Shown: in pieces, positions 46,234 to 59,539 of the stretch
Position numbering within the stretch: the stretch's first letter is position 1
Layout: each line of letters opens with the position of its first letter
Source: Camphora micrantha
Taxonomy: Eukaryota > Streptophyta > Magnoliopsida > Laurales > Lauraceae
Direction of reading: 5' to 3'
Length of the DNA stretch: 64,000 nucleotides
NCBI GenBank assembly: GCA_003546025.1
Contig: QPKB01000008.1
Location: forward strand, 18,659,231 to 18,723,230
Position numbers and translations under genes: made by a program
The notes under the pieces: model-generated
What the model saw: only the letters and a program-made list of their open reading frames with translations
Told to the model about the DNA's origin: nothing
Database searches by the model: none

Positions 46234-46430
46234 AGGGGATTCTTATGTGGTGAAATTTTTCCTTCCCATTCCAATTACATAGAGGGGATTCTTATGTAGT
46301 GAGATTTTTCCTTCCCATTCCAATTACATATAGCATGCATCACCAATACTGGACTGGGGATTCTTATTTAGTCAGACTTTTCCTTCCCATTCCAATTACA
46401 TGCAGAATGCATCACCTAAACTGGATAGTT
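46234..46430 (+). repeat. Three-unit tandem repeat (about 50-75 bp)
   Basis: GGGGATTCTTATGT(G/A)GTGA followed by TTTTTCCTTCCCATTCCAAT and TACAT occurs at 46238, 46273 and 46355. The last two units also share a GCATGCATCACC or GAATGCATCACC tail. Confidence 0.9.
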
Positions 46431-49089
46431 ACGTACCTTTTTAAGTAGCTTTTTTTTTTTATAACAAGCATTAATAATTTTTGTTACTGAATTTTTTGAA
46501 GAAAAAGAAAAGCTTTTGTTCAGGTTGCTGTATAAAACATGAGTTTGAGTAGAATCCCATAGAGTACATAAAAACAAAGAACAATGATGTGGAATTTTAA
46601 ACTTTGCATTTTTTTTTTCCGGAAAGGTTTAAACCTGAGATATCTTTCCACCTTAAGACTAGAAACTTCAACCAAAAGAGAAGGCCATAAAGAAAGAAAG
46701 AGTACCCACCCTCTGGAAGATTAGTATCTGTGGAGAATTCCATGGAAATAGCACCGTCTCTCTTCTTATTGTTTTTCTTCTTCGCCATGTCCGATTCCAG
46801 ACTCTATGGAAGAGTCTGTGGAAAAGAGATTGGGATGGAAATGGTATGGATACAGAGAAAAACCCTAGTATTTGGCTGGAAGTGGGCTTTGTTTTCCCAC
46901 TGGCCTGCAACTGCAAATCAGGTTAGACCTAGGCCTGTCCATGCTTAAAGGGCAGATAGTAGGCCCAGCATGACTTGACATAGGTATGTCCGTAAATCAA
47001 GCTAGTTAGTGAACTAAATGGTTCAGCTTAACCGGGCTATAGCTCAAATTCGGATGGTGAGAGTTTCAAGAAGAATAGTAGTCGATTCCCATTTCGTTTT
47101 GTCCGAAATGGCTAGAGTATCTCGTTCCGGTCTTTTGGCTTAAATAGAACTAGCAATAAACGTCTGTGCCTAAAATAAATATATAGTAAATTATTATAAT
47201 AATTAAAATTATAAAAGAAAAATCCACTATTATTATTTTTAAAAAATTTTAGAAGAAAATAAAGTAGAAAAAGACCTTAAAAGTTTATGGTAAAAGAAAG
47301 AAATTATCGTAAAAAATAATCTTGAGAATCTTGTAATATTACACCTATAAAATCTTTGTAAATTGATAAAAATGCATGAGTTGAAAGCCCCACTAAAAAA
47401 GATAAAATTCTGGATGGAAGCAAAAAGAAAAAATAAAATCATTCAAAAAAGAAAAAAAAATGAGAAAATAAAAAAAATATGCGTCCATTAGTATTAGTCA
47501 TAAGAAACGCATTCAAATTTTTGTTACCCATTGCTAATTTCAAAGCCCAATGAATTCAACTTCTTTAATAATAGGATCATTGAAACCTCATAAATAGTAT
47601 CAAGACCTTTGTAAAGGGCAAAGAGAAACTATTTAAAACAAATGAGCATAGTTGGTCCCATTGTATTCGCGTCATTAGCTATGACACATTGCTTATTTAC
47701 ATGATTATCATGTTAAAATTTGTGTTGCCCAACCAACCATAGGGCCCAATTCAGGTTAAGGAGTTTGTAAATATTAAAGATTAGTTCCTTTCGAACTTGA
47801 AGAGTTTAGATGGTCATTGAACTCTGAACTCTAGAAAGAGAATATGGCTTATCTTTCCAAAGGATAAGTACGGATATCCAAATCATGAAATCAATGAAAT
47901 CAATGTCATCAAATAATTATTAGGGAGATTGTGGGCCCATGTGATCATCAAAGGATAAGTACGGCTTATCTTTCCATCAGCTTTGAGAGTTGTGGGCCCA
48001 TTTAATTTTAGAGATATCAAGAAGATCTCAAGATTAGTTCCATAAAAACAGTTGGAATGTAGATTAGTCTGGTTTTTGGGCCCTGCCATTGAGATACTAC
48101 TGTGAGAGGCATTTTGAAGAATTAGAATGAATTAAATTTAAGTTTTCTGAGAATAGGGATATCATCCACATGTGTGGATGATAGATAAGAGAAGCCAACT
48201 CCATGCTAGTTACATGCAACTTTCCTTTGAAGGGAATACATCTTAAGGTCCAGTGGAATGATTTTAGGATATAAGATAGGAAGATAAACACAAATTAGAA
48301 AGAGAGAGATTTGAGGGGAAGTTTGAAGGATTTTAGAGGTTAAGATTTATGAAGGATATCTAAAGAGGTGTACCCACATCAAACCCAAGGGAAGCTGTAT
48401 ATTTTTTTATAAATATTTTCCTAAAAGGAGAAATTATGAGTGTTGACGTAGCACTGATAGGGATAGCCCATACCAATCACAACAAACCAGCTTGGGGGTT
48501 GGCTTCTCCAAAAACAACGCTAAAAGATATGTGCCTGGATTAAGAAAGGCCTACCCACTCAGAATGCTAACCAGAATGAAAAACAATTGTATTTTAGAGT
48601 TCAGATGGATTATGTCTAAAAATTCTTAGACAAAAGTTTAATTCAGTTTTTTTTTTCCATTTATTTATTTATTTGTTTATTATTCTTTCTACTTTGAAGC
48701 ACTCACAGGGATGTGATGCTACAAGCCTAGCACCTAACAACCTAAGGATGGATCCTGTGAAAGCGAGATGCCACACCACTTAACCATCAGTGTCTTAGCC
48801 ACAAGTTACCTCTCCAAAGTTTACATAATATCCCTGATCTGCATTTTTCAACTTGGGCACTCAATGGGCCACGACTAAGTTCGTTCAAGCTAGGAATTTA
48901 AACTGGTTAGGGCAGGCGGGCCCATTCAAATGGTTGGTCCTTGGTTCACCAAAGCCTAGTCCTGGCCCCATTAAAAGTCCTAATTGCAAGTCTATTCTTA
49001 GACAGCATTGAAGTGCATTTAGTCATTGAAGTGAAAACTAAAATTACCCAATAAACATGAAAATTATTTCATAACATTCAGGTCAGAGA
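46431..49089. other. Non-coding stretch, nothing recognised
   Basis: AT-rich with low-complexity A/T tracts. A repeated phrase GGATAAGTACGG(A/C)TTATC occurs at 47860 and 47953. No domain-bearing frame found. Confidence 0.45.
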
Positions 49090-49091
49090 AC

Positions 49092-49830
49092 TCAGCCAAT
49101 ACCATCTCTCAGCATCAAACGGAACATGCCAAATGCATCAGCCCCTAGCCCTTGAACTGCATATCCCCCAATCACCACATTGCAAGAAACCACATCCATG
49201 TTCGACATTCTCTCAAACACGCCCTGAGCATCCTCAATCTTCCCGCAATTGGAATGGAAATCAACACGAGCACTCTGCACAAACAAATCCTCACAAAATC
49301 TAGACTTCTCCACACACCCCTGAATCTGTTTTCCCCCTCCAAGGCACATTATACTTGTACACACCCGCAAAACGCTCCCAAAAGTAAACTGATTACCCCT
49401 AAAACCCGACCTACCCATCTCCAAGAACACTTCCAACGCCTCTTTCGGATACCCATTTCGAGAATAAACCGAGATCAGAGACGACATTTGGTAGGGTCAT
49501 TTCATCGAACTGGTCGCGTGCGGCCACGACGTCGCCAATTCTCGAATAGAAATTGATGAGTTTGTTGTTTCAACACAAATCTGGAACAACCCCATTTCTG
49601 AGGAGATGGTCGTGTACGAATCTTCCCTCTTTTTCGGCATTTGAATCGATGCAGAGCTGGAGAAGAGATGAATAGAGAGAAGGGTGCAGGGATGAGATGG
49701 GTTTGGTGGAGGTGAGCGTTTAAAGGGCTTCCTTCAATCGGCCGAGACTGCATAGTGTGAGAAGAAGATTTGATGATTGAGTTGGAGTTGGTTCTGAAAG
49801 ATTTTGGAAGCCTTTGGCGTTTTTCCATAG
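49092..49830 (-). pseudogene. Pentatricopeptide repeat (PPR, PLS-class) pseudogene
   Basis: Minus strand. The best block (49487-49092) reads MSSLISVYSRNGYPKEALEV, FRGNQFTFGSVLRVC, GKIEDAQGVFERMSNMDVVS, VVIGGYAVQGLGADAFGMF, which are typical P/L/S units of an organelle RNA-editing or RNA-binding PPR protein. Upstream (49828-49502) the N-terminal repeats survive only across several frames (for example SLFISSPAL). A stop at 49499, frame changes and a premature end after about three repeats show it is dead. Intact family members have ten or more repeats and often an E/DYW end, absent here. Confidence 0.8.
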
Positions 49831-51062
49831 TGCTGTGTTCCTCTTCTTTGCCAGTTCTTCATGATTTGGAAGGTCTTGGAGAGAGAGAGAGGGATAGGGA
49901 AAAAAATATATGCGGAAGAAGGGAATTCAAATAACTCTCCTCTAATAGAAATGAGGATTGCTGTGAGATGAAGGTCATTATAGCTCTCATGTAAATATTT
50001 TCAGGGAAGATTGGAAGGGATGGAGAGATTTTAGGAGTTAGGAGATTTGAAGAGATTGAGAAGTGGAGAATAATCTCAATGAGAGATTTTTTAGGGAAGA
50101 TGGGAGGGGATGAAAAATTTGAATTGGCTATTAGGAGATTTGAGGAGACTGAGAAGGGGAGATTGAGAAGGCCTCACGTGAAATCAGTTGCTCTCTTCTT
50201 CTTTTTTTCTAGGAGAAATTTTTCAGGGGTACCCCCAACATCCCACCTCCCCCTTTACTTTAATATATATAATTTTTTGTTCTTTTTACTTACAAAGGTA
50301 TTTGCGAAAGAAAGAGGAGAACGTCGTTACTCCCTAGTTTCGTGTGGAAAGCATTCGGAATTCTTCCATCTTTCCAACCAAATGCGCCGTTGCTTCCTAC
50401 CATTACATACCATCTTCTAATTCTTCTCCGCTATCTCTTCATTTGTAGGTAAAGAGACTTCCACGAAATTTCTCAATTGCTTCCCACCCATTTGTCTATT
50501 TATGTGGTGTTTTCTTCTTTTTGCAACTAATTCAAGCATATATGTTACTGATTTTCAGAACGCACGTTACTCTCATGTTTCTTCCCCTTTTTCCCATTCC
50601 TTCCACAGAAGATGTAAATCATCGATTCAATGTATTAGGACATGGATATGCCACATGCCAGAATATTCTTATGTTCAAGCTCAGCTGCTCAGGCACATAT
50701 GTAATACTAGCAGTAGCAACTCGATGTGCGTCCGGAGAGGGGTTGAGGTCGGTGCTATTTTTCTTTCCTAGTTCTATGTCGTTTGGCATCATTTCTGTGT
50801 CAAGAATATTTCTTTTCTTATAAATAAAAAAAGCTGCGCTGACATTTTTTTTTTTCTTCTGAGAGTGGCATGTGCTAAAATTGTTTCGCAACTGTCTACT
50901 AGAATTAATCTCAACAGTAGAAACAATTAGAATCATATCTGGCAAAACTCCCAACAAAAAAAAAAAAAAAGCAACAAAATCAAAGAACCCAACATCATAA
51001 TTCAAATACCTTCCATACTTCCTATACAGAGCAAAACCAAACAAACACTCATAACTTTCAAA
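49831..51062. other. Non-coding stretch, nothing recognised
   Basis: Contains a near-duplicated purine-rich segment (GAGAGATTTT(T/A)(A)GGG... GAGATTTGA(A/G)GAGA) at 50020-50165. Plus and minus frames here have no domain. Confidence 0.4.
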
Positions 51063-51398
51063 GGTGAAAGGAACCCAAATCAGAAATCCATATGAAAACC
51101 CAATGACTAAATTTCAAATGCCCATTGAAACTTGGGAATTCACATACATACATGAGAGAGAGATGAAATTTTCTAAAAAACCCAACAGCAAAACCTTCCA
51201 TACTTCCTTTAAACAAGAGAATAGAGCAAAACCAAAAGCTCAAAACTTTCTACTGGTGAAAAGAACCCAAATCAGAAATCTATATGAAAATCCAATGACC
51301 AAATTTCAAATGCCCATTGAAACTTGGGAATTCATATACGCGCGCGCGGGTGTTTGAGAAACTTGGGAATTCATATACGCGCGCGTGGGTGTTTGAGA
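51063..51398 (+). repeat. 191-bp direct repeat followed by a 41-bp tandem repeat
   Basis: Units at 51063 and about 51255 share GGAACCCAAATCAGAAATC and CCCATTGAAACTTGGGAATTC. The final piece AAACTTGGGAATTCATATAC with CGCGCGCG and GGGTGTTTGAG is then repeated in tandem (51318-51358 and 51359-51398). Confidence 0.9.
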
Positions 51399-52559
51399 GA
51401 GAGAAAGAGATAAATGGTGCAAAATTAATCAAACTATACTACAGTTGAAAATCAAATGAATCCATCCCAGAGAGTCGCCAAACTTTCTTTTGACATGTAC
51501 CAAATTGTGAAGACAAACTTGAATATGAATTAAACCAATGACTAACTAGGCTATTAAAGGCTTGCCCCAGTCCTTTTTGTTTCTAATAGTCACCTTTTAT
51601 ATCCTTTTATATTTTTAAAAATTCCCCTTTCACTTTTGGATTTTCTCTTCCTAGAAATCTACTGCAACCTATAAGTTAACTTGATTATTTGTAATAATAT
51701 TTTCTTATTAACTTCTTCGTGTGGGACATGGAGGCATGGCAATTTAGGATCTAACTATTGGTTTTGAAACTCTAATTACTGGGGTCTGGGAGGTGGTTTT
51801 ATGGGTTTATTAACTACAAGTTTTGACAAGAATTTGGTGTGTTGGGAATTCATTAACATGATGTAATGGCTTGTCACATAGCATTTGCAAATGCCATGTT
51901 TCTTGACCAGATTGCCAAAATTTCAGCCACATAGAAAGTCTCAAATGAGCTTTTAAATTCCTAGAATTCCAATTTCTTTTGCTTTTTGTTGGAATTTCTA
52001 GATGCTCAAGTACAAAAGATGATTTAGGAATTCCACATGTTGGATGATTTAGGAATTCTCAACATGCAGGAATTCTTTAAATTCCTGTAAAGAAACATGC
52101 CCTAAGTTTATATTATTAAATCCTTTAGGATCATTAAACCATATAACATGAATGACCTTTTCAGCTAGAACATCACTGATGATAAGATTTCCAACATTAC
52201 TACACAATTTTGATTGTGGTTAGGGGTTTTCCCTGCAGTTACACTACTGCCAGATTCTACCGACAGAACTTCTCCTATAAATGTTTCTAAGACCTATTAA
52301 CACTTTTTCAACATCTGCCCCCATTTTTCATTCATTGTTTCCATTTCATGATGTTTGTAACTATATCTCCATGCGGCCATAATTTTTATTTATTTATTTT
52401 TGAATAGTATGCAGCCATAATTTAGCTTAGCATTGTGATCTCTACAACAAGAATCTCTCATTCTTTGACTGAGGAATTGGAATACCAAGTACTTTAATTT
52501 CACTCATGCACTTTTAACTGTAGTTGTACCCTAATTTTACATAATACAACATGTATATT

Positions 52560-52598
<39 letters not shown>

Positions 52599-54559
52599 TC
52601 ATGCATGTGTCCATTTCCTTGCTATAATTTACAAATAAATAAATAAATGTGAGAAATGATATAGAATGGGTAGTTTTTTCCTATTAGAATTTCCACAGTT
52701 GCACTCATGGTAAAATGAATTATATATGTAATGGATGTGTTTTTGTTACACACCGTATAGTGAAATCTCTCTCACTGATGCAAGTGGCTTAGATTTAAAA
52801 GTCCAGCTTTATAGGTAAGGATCATAATTTTCAATTTTCATTTGGACCCTATTTTGTTTTGACTACAAACTGGAATGTTTCGGTGATTGAGAATTTTGGT
52901 GATATATTTCTAAGTATCATTACAAGAAAAACATATAATAAAAATATAGATATCCCAAAAATACTAAAATTAAAAAATAACATAAAAATCATATACATTT
53001 AATTTATTCTACTAAGTCAATAAGTCAAAATCTTATTTCTACATGAATCATCCATAAGCTATGTTTATATGAAAATGCAAAATTAGAGGTGTACTCCAAT
53101 CTCCATTCATAATATGGTATGCAATTATTTTATAATTTTCAATATAAAAAAGGTTTGCATAAATTTTGATGAGAAATTTAAAAAAAGACTTTTCAGTTTT
53201 TTTTTCAAATGAAAATAAATAAATAAGTATTTGCCAAAATGGACGAAAACAGACCAAAATAGATGAAATACAAAAATGAACCTAATTGACTGAGATTGAT
53301 TGAAACAAATTGAAATTCCGAATAAAAACTTTCACATGAGTAATTCGGTTCAGCTATAGGATTGAATGGAAATCATTCTGCCATTTCGGCTGAACCAAAC
53401 CGAAATTGACAACTATGTACGGCTATTGTGAATCTTTCCCAAATTTGAAATTTATTCTCTTCGTCTCATAATTGGCAAGTGATAAGGACAATCTCAATCT
53501 AGTGAATTATCTTAATGAGATTTCAGATTTTATTTCCCTTCCTATTGAAAGTGCATGGAATGGCCCTATGAATACTGTTCTTGTTACTTCATCTGTTCTA
53601 ATAAGAAAGAGAGGAGGAGAAAGAATAATTTTTGGGAAGATGAAGCTAAGACCTGATCTAAGTTGATCGGAGCTGCCCATCATCAAGCGGAATGAACTAG
53701 ATGGGGTTGGCCGCTGATAGATATCTCACATTTCCATGTTGGATGCTTCGTCCTATTTGATGTGTTATTCTTATTTGTGTTCGTAGCAGCCGATTCATCT
53801 TCAATTATAGCTTCCACAAGGCCACAGGCTTCTAAGTCCAACACTCATGGAAAAAAAAAAATCAAGTTTACAGTTGCACAAAGCACAAATAACATATCAT
53901 AAAAGACTCATAGATCATTGGTCAGAAAGTGTGTGAAAGACATAAACAAAACAATAGCCCTACAGAAAACTCCCTAGAATTTTTTCTCATTCCTTGTACT
54001 AAACATATTATACACACACTCTTATAGTGAGTTCACCTTCTTGTGTGGGGCCCTGCCCAATTGGGACCCCACTTGAGGATGGGACCGGGAGGGTCAAAAG
54101 ATCCACCTATGTATGATGATGGAGGCTCGGGTCCTTCCTTCACTGCACTCATGAGCTGGCCATTTAGGGATGGGAGACAGGGGAGTGGGGTTGAAATATC
54201 TACCTGTGTATGGAGGCTCGGATTATTATCCTAACCACTTGATCAACAACCAACTAGTTTCCACTATCCAAAATGAGTGCACAGTTTATCCAATGGTCTA
54301 GTCCCTTTAGATGGGTGCCAAACCTCGGGATCGGTGATTAACAAGGATGGATCATAAGGTAAAGGAGGGAAGAATTGTAAGGGAAAAATAAAAACATTGC
54401 CCTCCATAATGAATACAAAAGGAGCCAGAGGCCAAGCAGAGATAGAAAACTATGTGAAATTACATTGATTTACAAAAAAAAAAAAAAAAAAAAAACCGAA
54501 GCAAGGAAATGGCCAAAGTAGGGCATCAGCCAACCTTAGCCTCGATTAGGATTGGTAAT
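51399..54559. other. Non-coding stretch, nothing recognised
   Basis: AT-rich. A (TC)n(TA)n microsatellite lies at 52559-52599 and a 20-A run near 54473. A pair of GTGTATG(A/G)...GGAGGCTCGG phrases occurs at 54110 and 54208. No coding signal. Confidence 0.5.
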
Positions 54560-55459
54560 GGAGACTGTAAGAGGAGGACTAAAGTATTGCATGAGGTGGT
54601 TCAAGATGATCGTCCCTAGTTTAGAATGCCCGGATGGAGCCCAAGAAGCTTCTTCTCTAGTAATGTGGGTAGATGACTCTTTGGCAGGCTTGATGTCTCT
54701 TTGCACTAGAGTTTTTTTGGGACTGAAGTATTGCATGAGGTGGTTCAAGATGATCGTCCTTAGTTTAGAATGCCCGGATGGAGCCCAAGAAGCTTCTTCT
54801 CTAGTAATGTGGGTAGATGACTCTTTGGCATGCTTGATATCTCTTTGCACTAGAGTGTTTTTGGGACTGAAGTATTGCATGAGGTGGTTCAAGATGATCG
54901 TCCCTAGTTTAGAATGCCCGGATGGAGCCCAAGAAGCTTATTCTCTCGTAACGTGGGTAGATGACTCTTTGGCAGGCTTGGTGTCTCTTTGCACTAGAGT
55001 GTTTTTGGCCTTCCAAATTGTGTGAGTGGTTGATAGCAACAAAGCGACCAAGGCCAAATAGTTAGTTCTACAGTTGCTCCAAGGAAGGCCTTGCACAAGA
55101 AGAGGGTAGATAGAGGAAAATTGTTGGGTAATCCAACTGAACTTAAGATTCATTCCCATATGCTGAAATAGAAAGAATAACTTAAAAGGAGGTGTATGAT
55201 AGACTCCTCCTTTTGAACACAAAAAGGACAAGCGGAGGGAGTTTGGATCCCTATGGACTAGACCCGAAGGGAGGTCAGAGTTTTGCCCCAAAAAGTAGGC
55301 AATAGCAGGCCAAACCAAGTTATTCCAAACTAATTGAGGCCAAATAACACGAGGACCTCTTATTCTGACTTCATCCCAAACTTTCTTAACTGAAAGGGTC
55401 TCACTGTTGTTGTCACCCCAATGAAGTTGATCTTCAGGAAATGGGTCAGAAAGAAACAT
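54560..55459 (-). pseudogene. L1-type LINE ORF2 C-terminus with in-frame triplication
   Basis: The minus frame from 55459 reads a zf-RVT region: LHWGDNNSETLSVKKVWDE, IRGPRVIWPQLVWNNLVWP, TIWKAKNTLVQRDTK. This is the end of a plant L1 reverse transcriptase. The final 48 codons (KNTLVQRD, KPAKESSTHITREE, WAPSGHSKL, ILNHLMQYFSPK) occur three times in tandem with a 144-bp period (about 54582-55013). The core RT is missing, and the two conserved Cys/His pairs of the knuckle are partly lost. Confidence 0.75.
54582..55013. repeat. 144-bp minisatellite, three units
   Basis: Units begin AAGTATTGCATGAGGTGGTT at 54582, 54726 and 54870 and are nearly identical. The period is a multiple of three, so both strands stay open: 157 codons on plus and 118 on minus. 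Confidence 0.95.
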
Positions 55460-55618
55460 ATTAGAGAGAGTAATAAGAAGTGATGTTTGACCTCAAGGGG
55501 TATGCTAGTTGGCACAATCCAGAGGCCATTTTTAGTGACTGTGTAGACCTTAACAGAGGGTGATATTGTGATGAGGAAAAATCTCTAAAAGGAACCTGAT
55601 AAGAGACCATTTATCATC

Positions 55619-56535
55619 TGTTAGAGATATTAGGGTCATTGCATTTTAGAGATATAGGATTGGTTAGAGATAAGGGTTCTTCACCTTGAGATATAGGATT
55701 ATTAGGTTGTATAGATTGGGATCATTCCTTGGTAGAATCTCACGGTGAATTTATGTAACACATTCAGCTCTTTATAGTTAATATGGTGTCAAAGCGAACT
55801 GGTCTTGAGTTCGAATCTCATAGCAACGACTTGACACTAAACTGTGTGTTGTGAAATGTGCACTGATAGGTTCCACCTAAGGGTAATGTTACAAAGTATT
55901 TTTGCTGCCTCAAGGTTCTGATACAATAGGTTAACAGAGGAAATTTAATATTGTATTATAGCCATGGCCTGGTGGTGATCTTGCGATCAAGCTGGCCATG
56001 GCCCGTCTGTTATGCTTCTACTATAATCTCACCATCACTTTTTTCTCCTTCAATAAAATCATCATCCTCTCTCATCCATTCAAATATTCAAGATTTACAA
56101 TCCTTCTATCTTCGTTTAAATTGCACGAAAGAAAGGTTCTGGAAGAGACCATAACAGACGTGCTCTTGTGGGCAACCGACATCGATAGTTGAAACATGAG
56201 TGGGTTTCAACAGTAATGTATCCATAGACAGTGATTAGCAAGAAGATATGATGATCACTTCCGTATATATCTACCATTTTATTTTTCAGATATCAAAGGT
56301 TTTTTTTTTTCAGTTAACAAGCGTAGATCCTTTCAGAGGGTGTTATAGTATTAAGGTCATTGTATTTTTGAGATATAGGATTGTTTAGGGTTTATTAGAG
56401 ATATCAGATAGGGGTCCCTTACCTTAAGTTAAAGATTCGTTTAAATTTGAATTATTATTGGGTTGTATAAATTGGTATCATTCCTTAGATGAGTCTCACG
56501 GTGAATTTATGCAATACATACATTTCTTTAAAGTG
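55619..56535 (+). mobile_element. TRIM-like miniature LTR retroelement
   Basis: Two direct repeats, about 55619-55780 and 56341-56535, start TGTTAGAG or TGTTATAG and share GAGATATAGGATTG, TTGTATA(A/G)ATTGG, ATCATTCCTT and TCTCACGGTGAATTTATG. Just after the first lies ATGGTGTCAAAGC, close to the tRNA-Met primer site; just before the second is the purine stretch CAGAGGG. The internal 560 bp has no gag or pol. The second repeat has an extra A/T-rich 25-base segment. A target duplication was not found. Confidence 0.72.
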
Positions 56536-56545
56536 AATTGCCATA

Positions 56546-57279
56546 AGCTAGCAATTTTGCCATTACCAATAACCTAGTTACTTCGAAAAAGAAGAAAATG
56601 ACCTAACCTTGGGGGAGTATTAGGGAACCAATTATCTATTTCTAAAATATCTCATTTTGAACCAAAGTGACCAAGGAAAATTGGAGAAAGAGGCTTCCCA
56701 ATGTAATCTCGGAGGACACGCGGTGTTCATGTTGCAGAGTCTTCGGAGCCTAAACCACCTTTAGCTTTAGGAGGAAATCCTTCTTCCAACTAACTAGAAT
56801 TGCTTGGATGTAGAGGCCAAGTCTGACCACAAAAGACCTAAATAATTATTTCTATGGCCTTACATATGGATTTAAGAATGGAGAAAACCATGGCAATATG
56901 AATGGACATGCTGGAATGATGTGTTTGACAAGATGAACTGGCCTACTTAAAACAGAAGAACTTGGCTTTCTAACCTGAAAACTTTTGGCAGATTGAATCA
57001 ATAAGAGGAGCAAGTAAAAGTTTACTTGGGGATCTATGGAAGAGAGGGGCTCCTAGGCTTAGAGGTAAGGATATGAAGAATTTCCTTAATTTTTTTTCTC
57101 GTCTAAGGCTTGCATTTTCCAAAGAAATCAGGCTTTTCCTCCGTTTTTTGGTCAATCGATAACAAAGGCTTTCATTAAAAAACAAAGGGATTACAAGAAG
57201 AAGGGGCAGGAAGAAAAAACTAAAAGGTATAAGAGAGATGTACCCTTAACCACTCGACAATTACATAATAAAGCCTTCC
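56546..57279. other. Non-coding stretch, probably LINE 3' debris
   Basis: Phrases such as GTCTGACCACAAAAGACC suggest translated LINE pol remnants on the minus strand, but no frame is kept. The minus frame 57185-56970 has no domain. Confidence 0.35.
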
Positions 57280-59390
57280 CAAGGGGAGAACTCTCAACTC
57301 CCTGCTTGGCCAAAGCATTTTCCAAAGAGTTGTTCTATCTTAGCTCATGAATAAAAATAACGTCTATGTTAGAAGATAAAACTCGAATTTCATTAAAGTG
57401 AAATTGAAATGTCCAAGGGTTTGCCTTTCAATTTGACATGCAATTAACAACGTTAACAGAATCACTCTCCATAATAAGCTCGCCATGGAAGAATCTTGAG
57501 AAATACCGAAGATCTTTTTAAGATAGCTAACACCTGTGCTTCATTAGAACCACAAACACCTACATGCTTAGAAAACATAAAAAAAAAAAAACCACCTCAC
57601 TGCTATAGTTATGAAGCACACGACCAGTACTCACCGGTCCTGGCTTACATCTCGCAACTCCATCCCTGTCAAATCTAAGCACACTTATAGGGGGAGAAGA
57701 TAAAAAAACAAATCTCCGTACCTTAATAGGACCACATCCCATGCAAGCTTCCCAATTAAAAATGATATCATTAAGACTGAAATTAGAGAATTCTACAAAA
57801 GTCCATTTAGTAGTCGTCAGGGTTACCCTATCAATCAACTTTGCTGAAGAAGAGGTGCCTTTGAAGATTTTATCATTCCTTTCTCTCAAATAGACTAAAA
57901 AATGAGAGCGTCCTCCAAAGAATACACCCACACTCAATGAAATGCCCCCCCAACCAAGATTTCACTACATCCACCATAGTCTTTGGACGACACCAAGCAA
58001 GACAACATCTACCACTGAAGTAGCTCCAAAAACCTGACGCAACCTCACAATGAAGAAAAAGGTGATTAATTGTTTCCTCCTTTCGACACATCACACGAAC
58101 ATATGAGATGTTTGATGATGTCAACCCTCTTCTTCTTAGATAATTCGGTGTGGACACCTTGGCCGCAACAACTAACCATAAAAAAAACCTCAACCCGAGG
58201 AGGAACCAACCCGACCAAACAAGAGAGGAAGGAGCTCTAGAATGTTGGTTTCCTCCAAGGCCAAGTAAGGCCCCCACCCCTACTTATCCGCAACATATTT
58301 TGAAGCAATGACTCTTCTCCATAAAGCCTCCCTCTCCTCCCCAAACCTCCACCACCATTTAGCTAGTAAAACTCGGTTCTTATTCTGGAAATTGCCCAAA
58401 CCCAAAATTCATTTCGGCTTAATCAACTCACTCCACTTCAATAAGTGCAACCTTTTCTTGTCACCTTACCCTTTCGATAATGAAATTCCTACAAAAGGGG
58501 CCATTGCCTTTGGCATATTGAAGAGAAACATGTAGTTCACCGAAAGATTAGATAAGCATGCGTTAATCTATGTGATTCGTCCGCTAAGTATTTTTTCTTC
58601 AAAGAAGACAACTTCCCCTCAAATTTGTGAATGATAGGATCCTACAACGATTTAGACCTCGACTTTGGTCTGATAGGAAATCACGATAAACAAAGGTGTG
58701 CCTTCCTAATTTACAATGAATAGTGGAAGCCAGTGGCTGAATAGCCTCCTCTGAACACCCTATCCTGACTAGCACATTGTTGGACATGAAAACTTGAAGC
58801 CTAAAACCAACCGGAAACATCTCAAAATCCTCTTTAAAGCCAGAATTTCTTCCCTCTTAGAAGAGCTAATCCTGGTCCGAGCTATCATAGTAAACAAAGA
58901 GGAGATTAGCTACAACACTATCTAGGATGGCTCTGAGAAAGAGGAGGATGTCATCAGCCCAAAGGTGACAAATTTGGGGTTGTGCTTAGAGTTGAAAATG
59001 GGATGTCGCCACAATACTCAAGGTTGGATAAATTAAGGCTAAGAACTTCTTCAGGTAAGACAAAAGAGATAGGGAGATGGAGGATCCCTTTGTCTTAAGT
59101 TGTACTCTGGGGAAAAGAAGCCACAATTCTCCCCATTGATGAGAACCAGCTCTTTCAAGAAGTAAATACATTCTTTGACTAGGTTTATCCAACTTGAGGA
59201 TAATACAAAGGTCTCTAGGGATTTGAAAAGGATTTTCCAATGAAGCTTGTCAAAGGCTTTGGAGATGTCTAACTTTAGACAAAAAGAGCCACCAACCATT
59301 TTACAATTACGCCATTGAAGCAGAAGTGGAAGTACATTTTCTATTTTCTTTAAAGCACAAAACTCTAGTATAACTTTAACTTGCACTACA
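57280..59390 (-). pseudogene. L1-type LINE, RT to RNase H, decayed and 5'-truncated
   Basis: Minus strand, in order: RT palm start at 59386-59050 (KLDISKAFDKLHW, then LRQRDPPSPYLF where active copies have GDPLSPYLF), catalytic ADDILLF at about 58975-58940, a thumb-like piece at 58820-58600, the zf-RVT knuckle at 58277-57873 (SYVRVMCRKEETINHLFLHC), and RNase H at 57700-57290 (FDRDGVARCKPGP, then KANPWTF-like text). Frameshifts and stops separate all blocks. The endonuclease is absent. It ends next to the duplicated NLR flank. Confidence 0.85.
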
Positions 59391-59539
59391 AATAGAGTAA
59401 AATAACTCCTATTTTAACATAAACTTAAAGAGTCCTATTATATTGGAAAGTTTAACTTATTCCCCTAGCGCCTTTCCTTAAGTTTGACCTTTTATTGAGC
59501 ACAATGAAAAACTTATACCAGATAATTAAATAAAACACC

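Noticed and set aside
51340..51398. Second Helitron end at the CGCGCGCG tandem
   Set aside because: No hairpin-plus-CTAG arrangement; it is a short tandem repeat.
55800..55835. tRNA-like GAGTTCGAATCTC box
   Set aside because: No acceptor stem or D arm around it; it lies just inside the TRIM-like element and is a chance T-loop resemblance.
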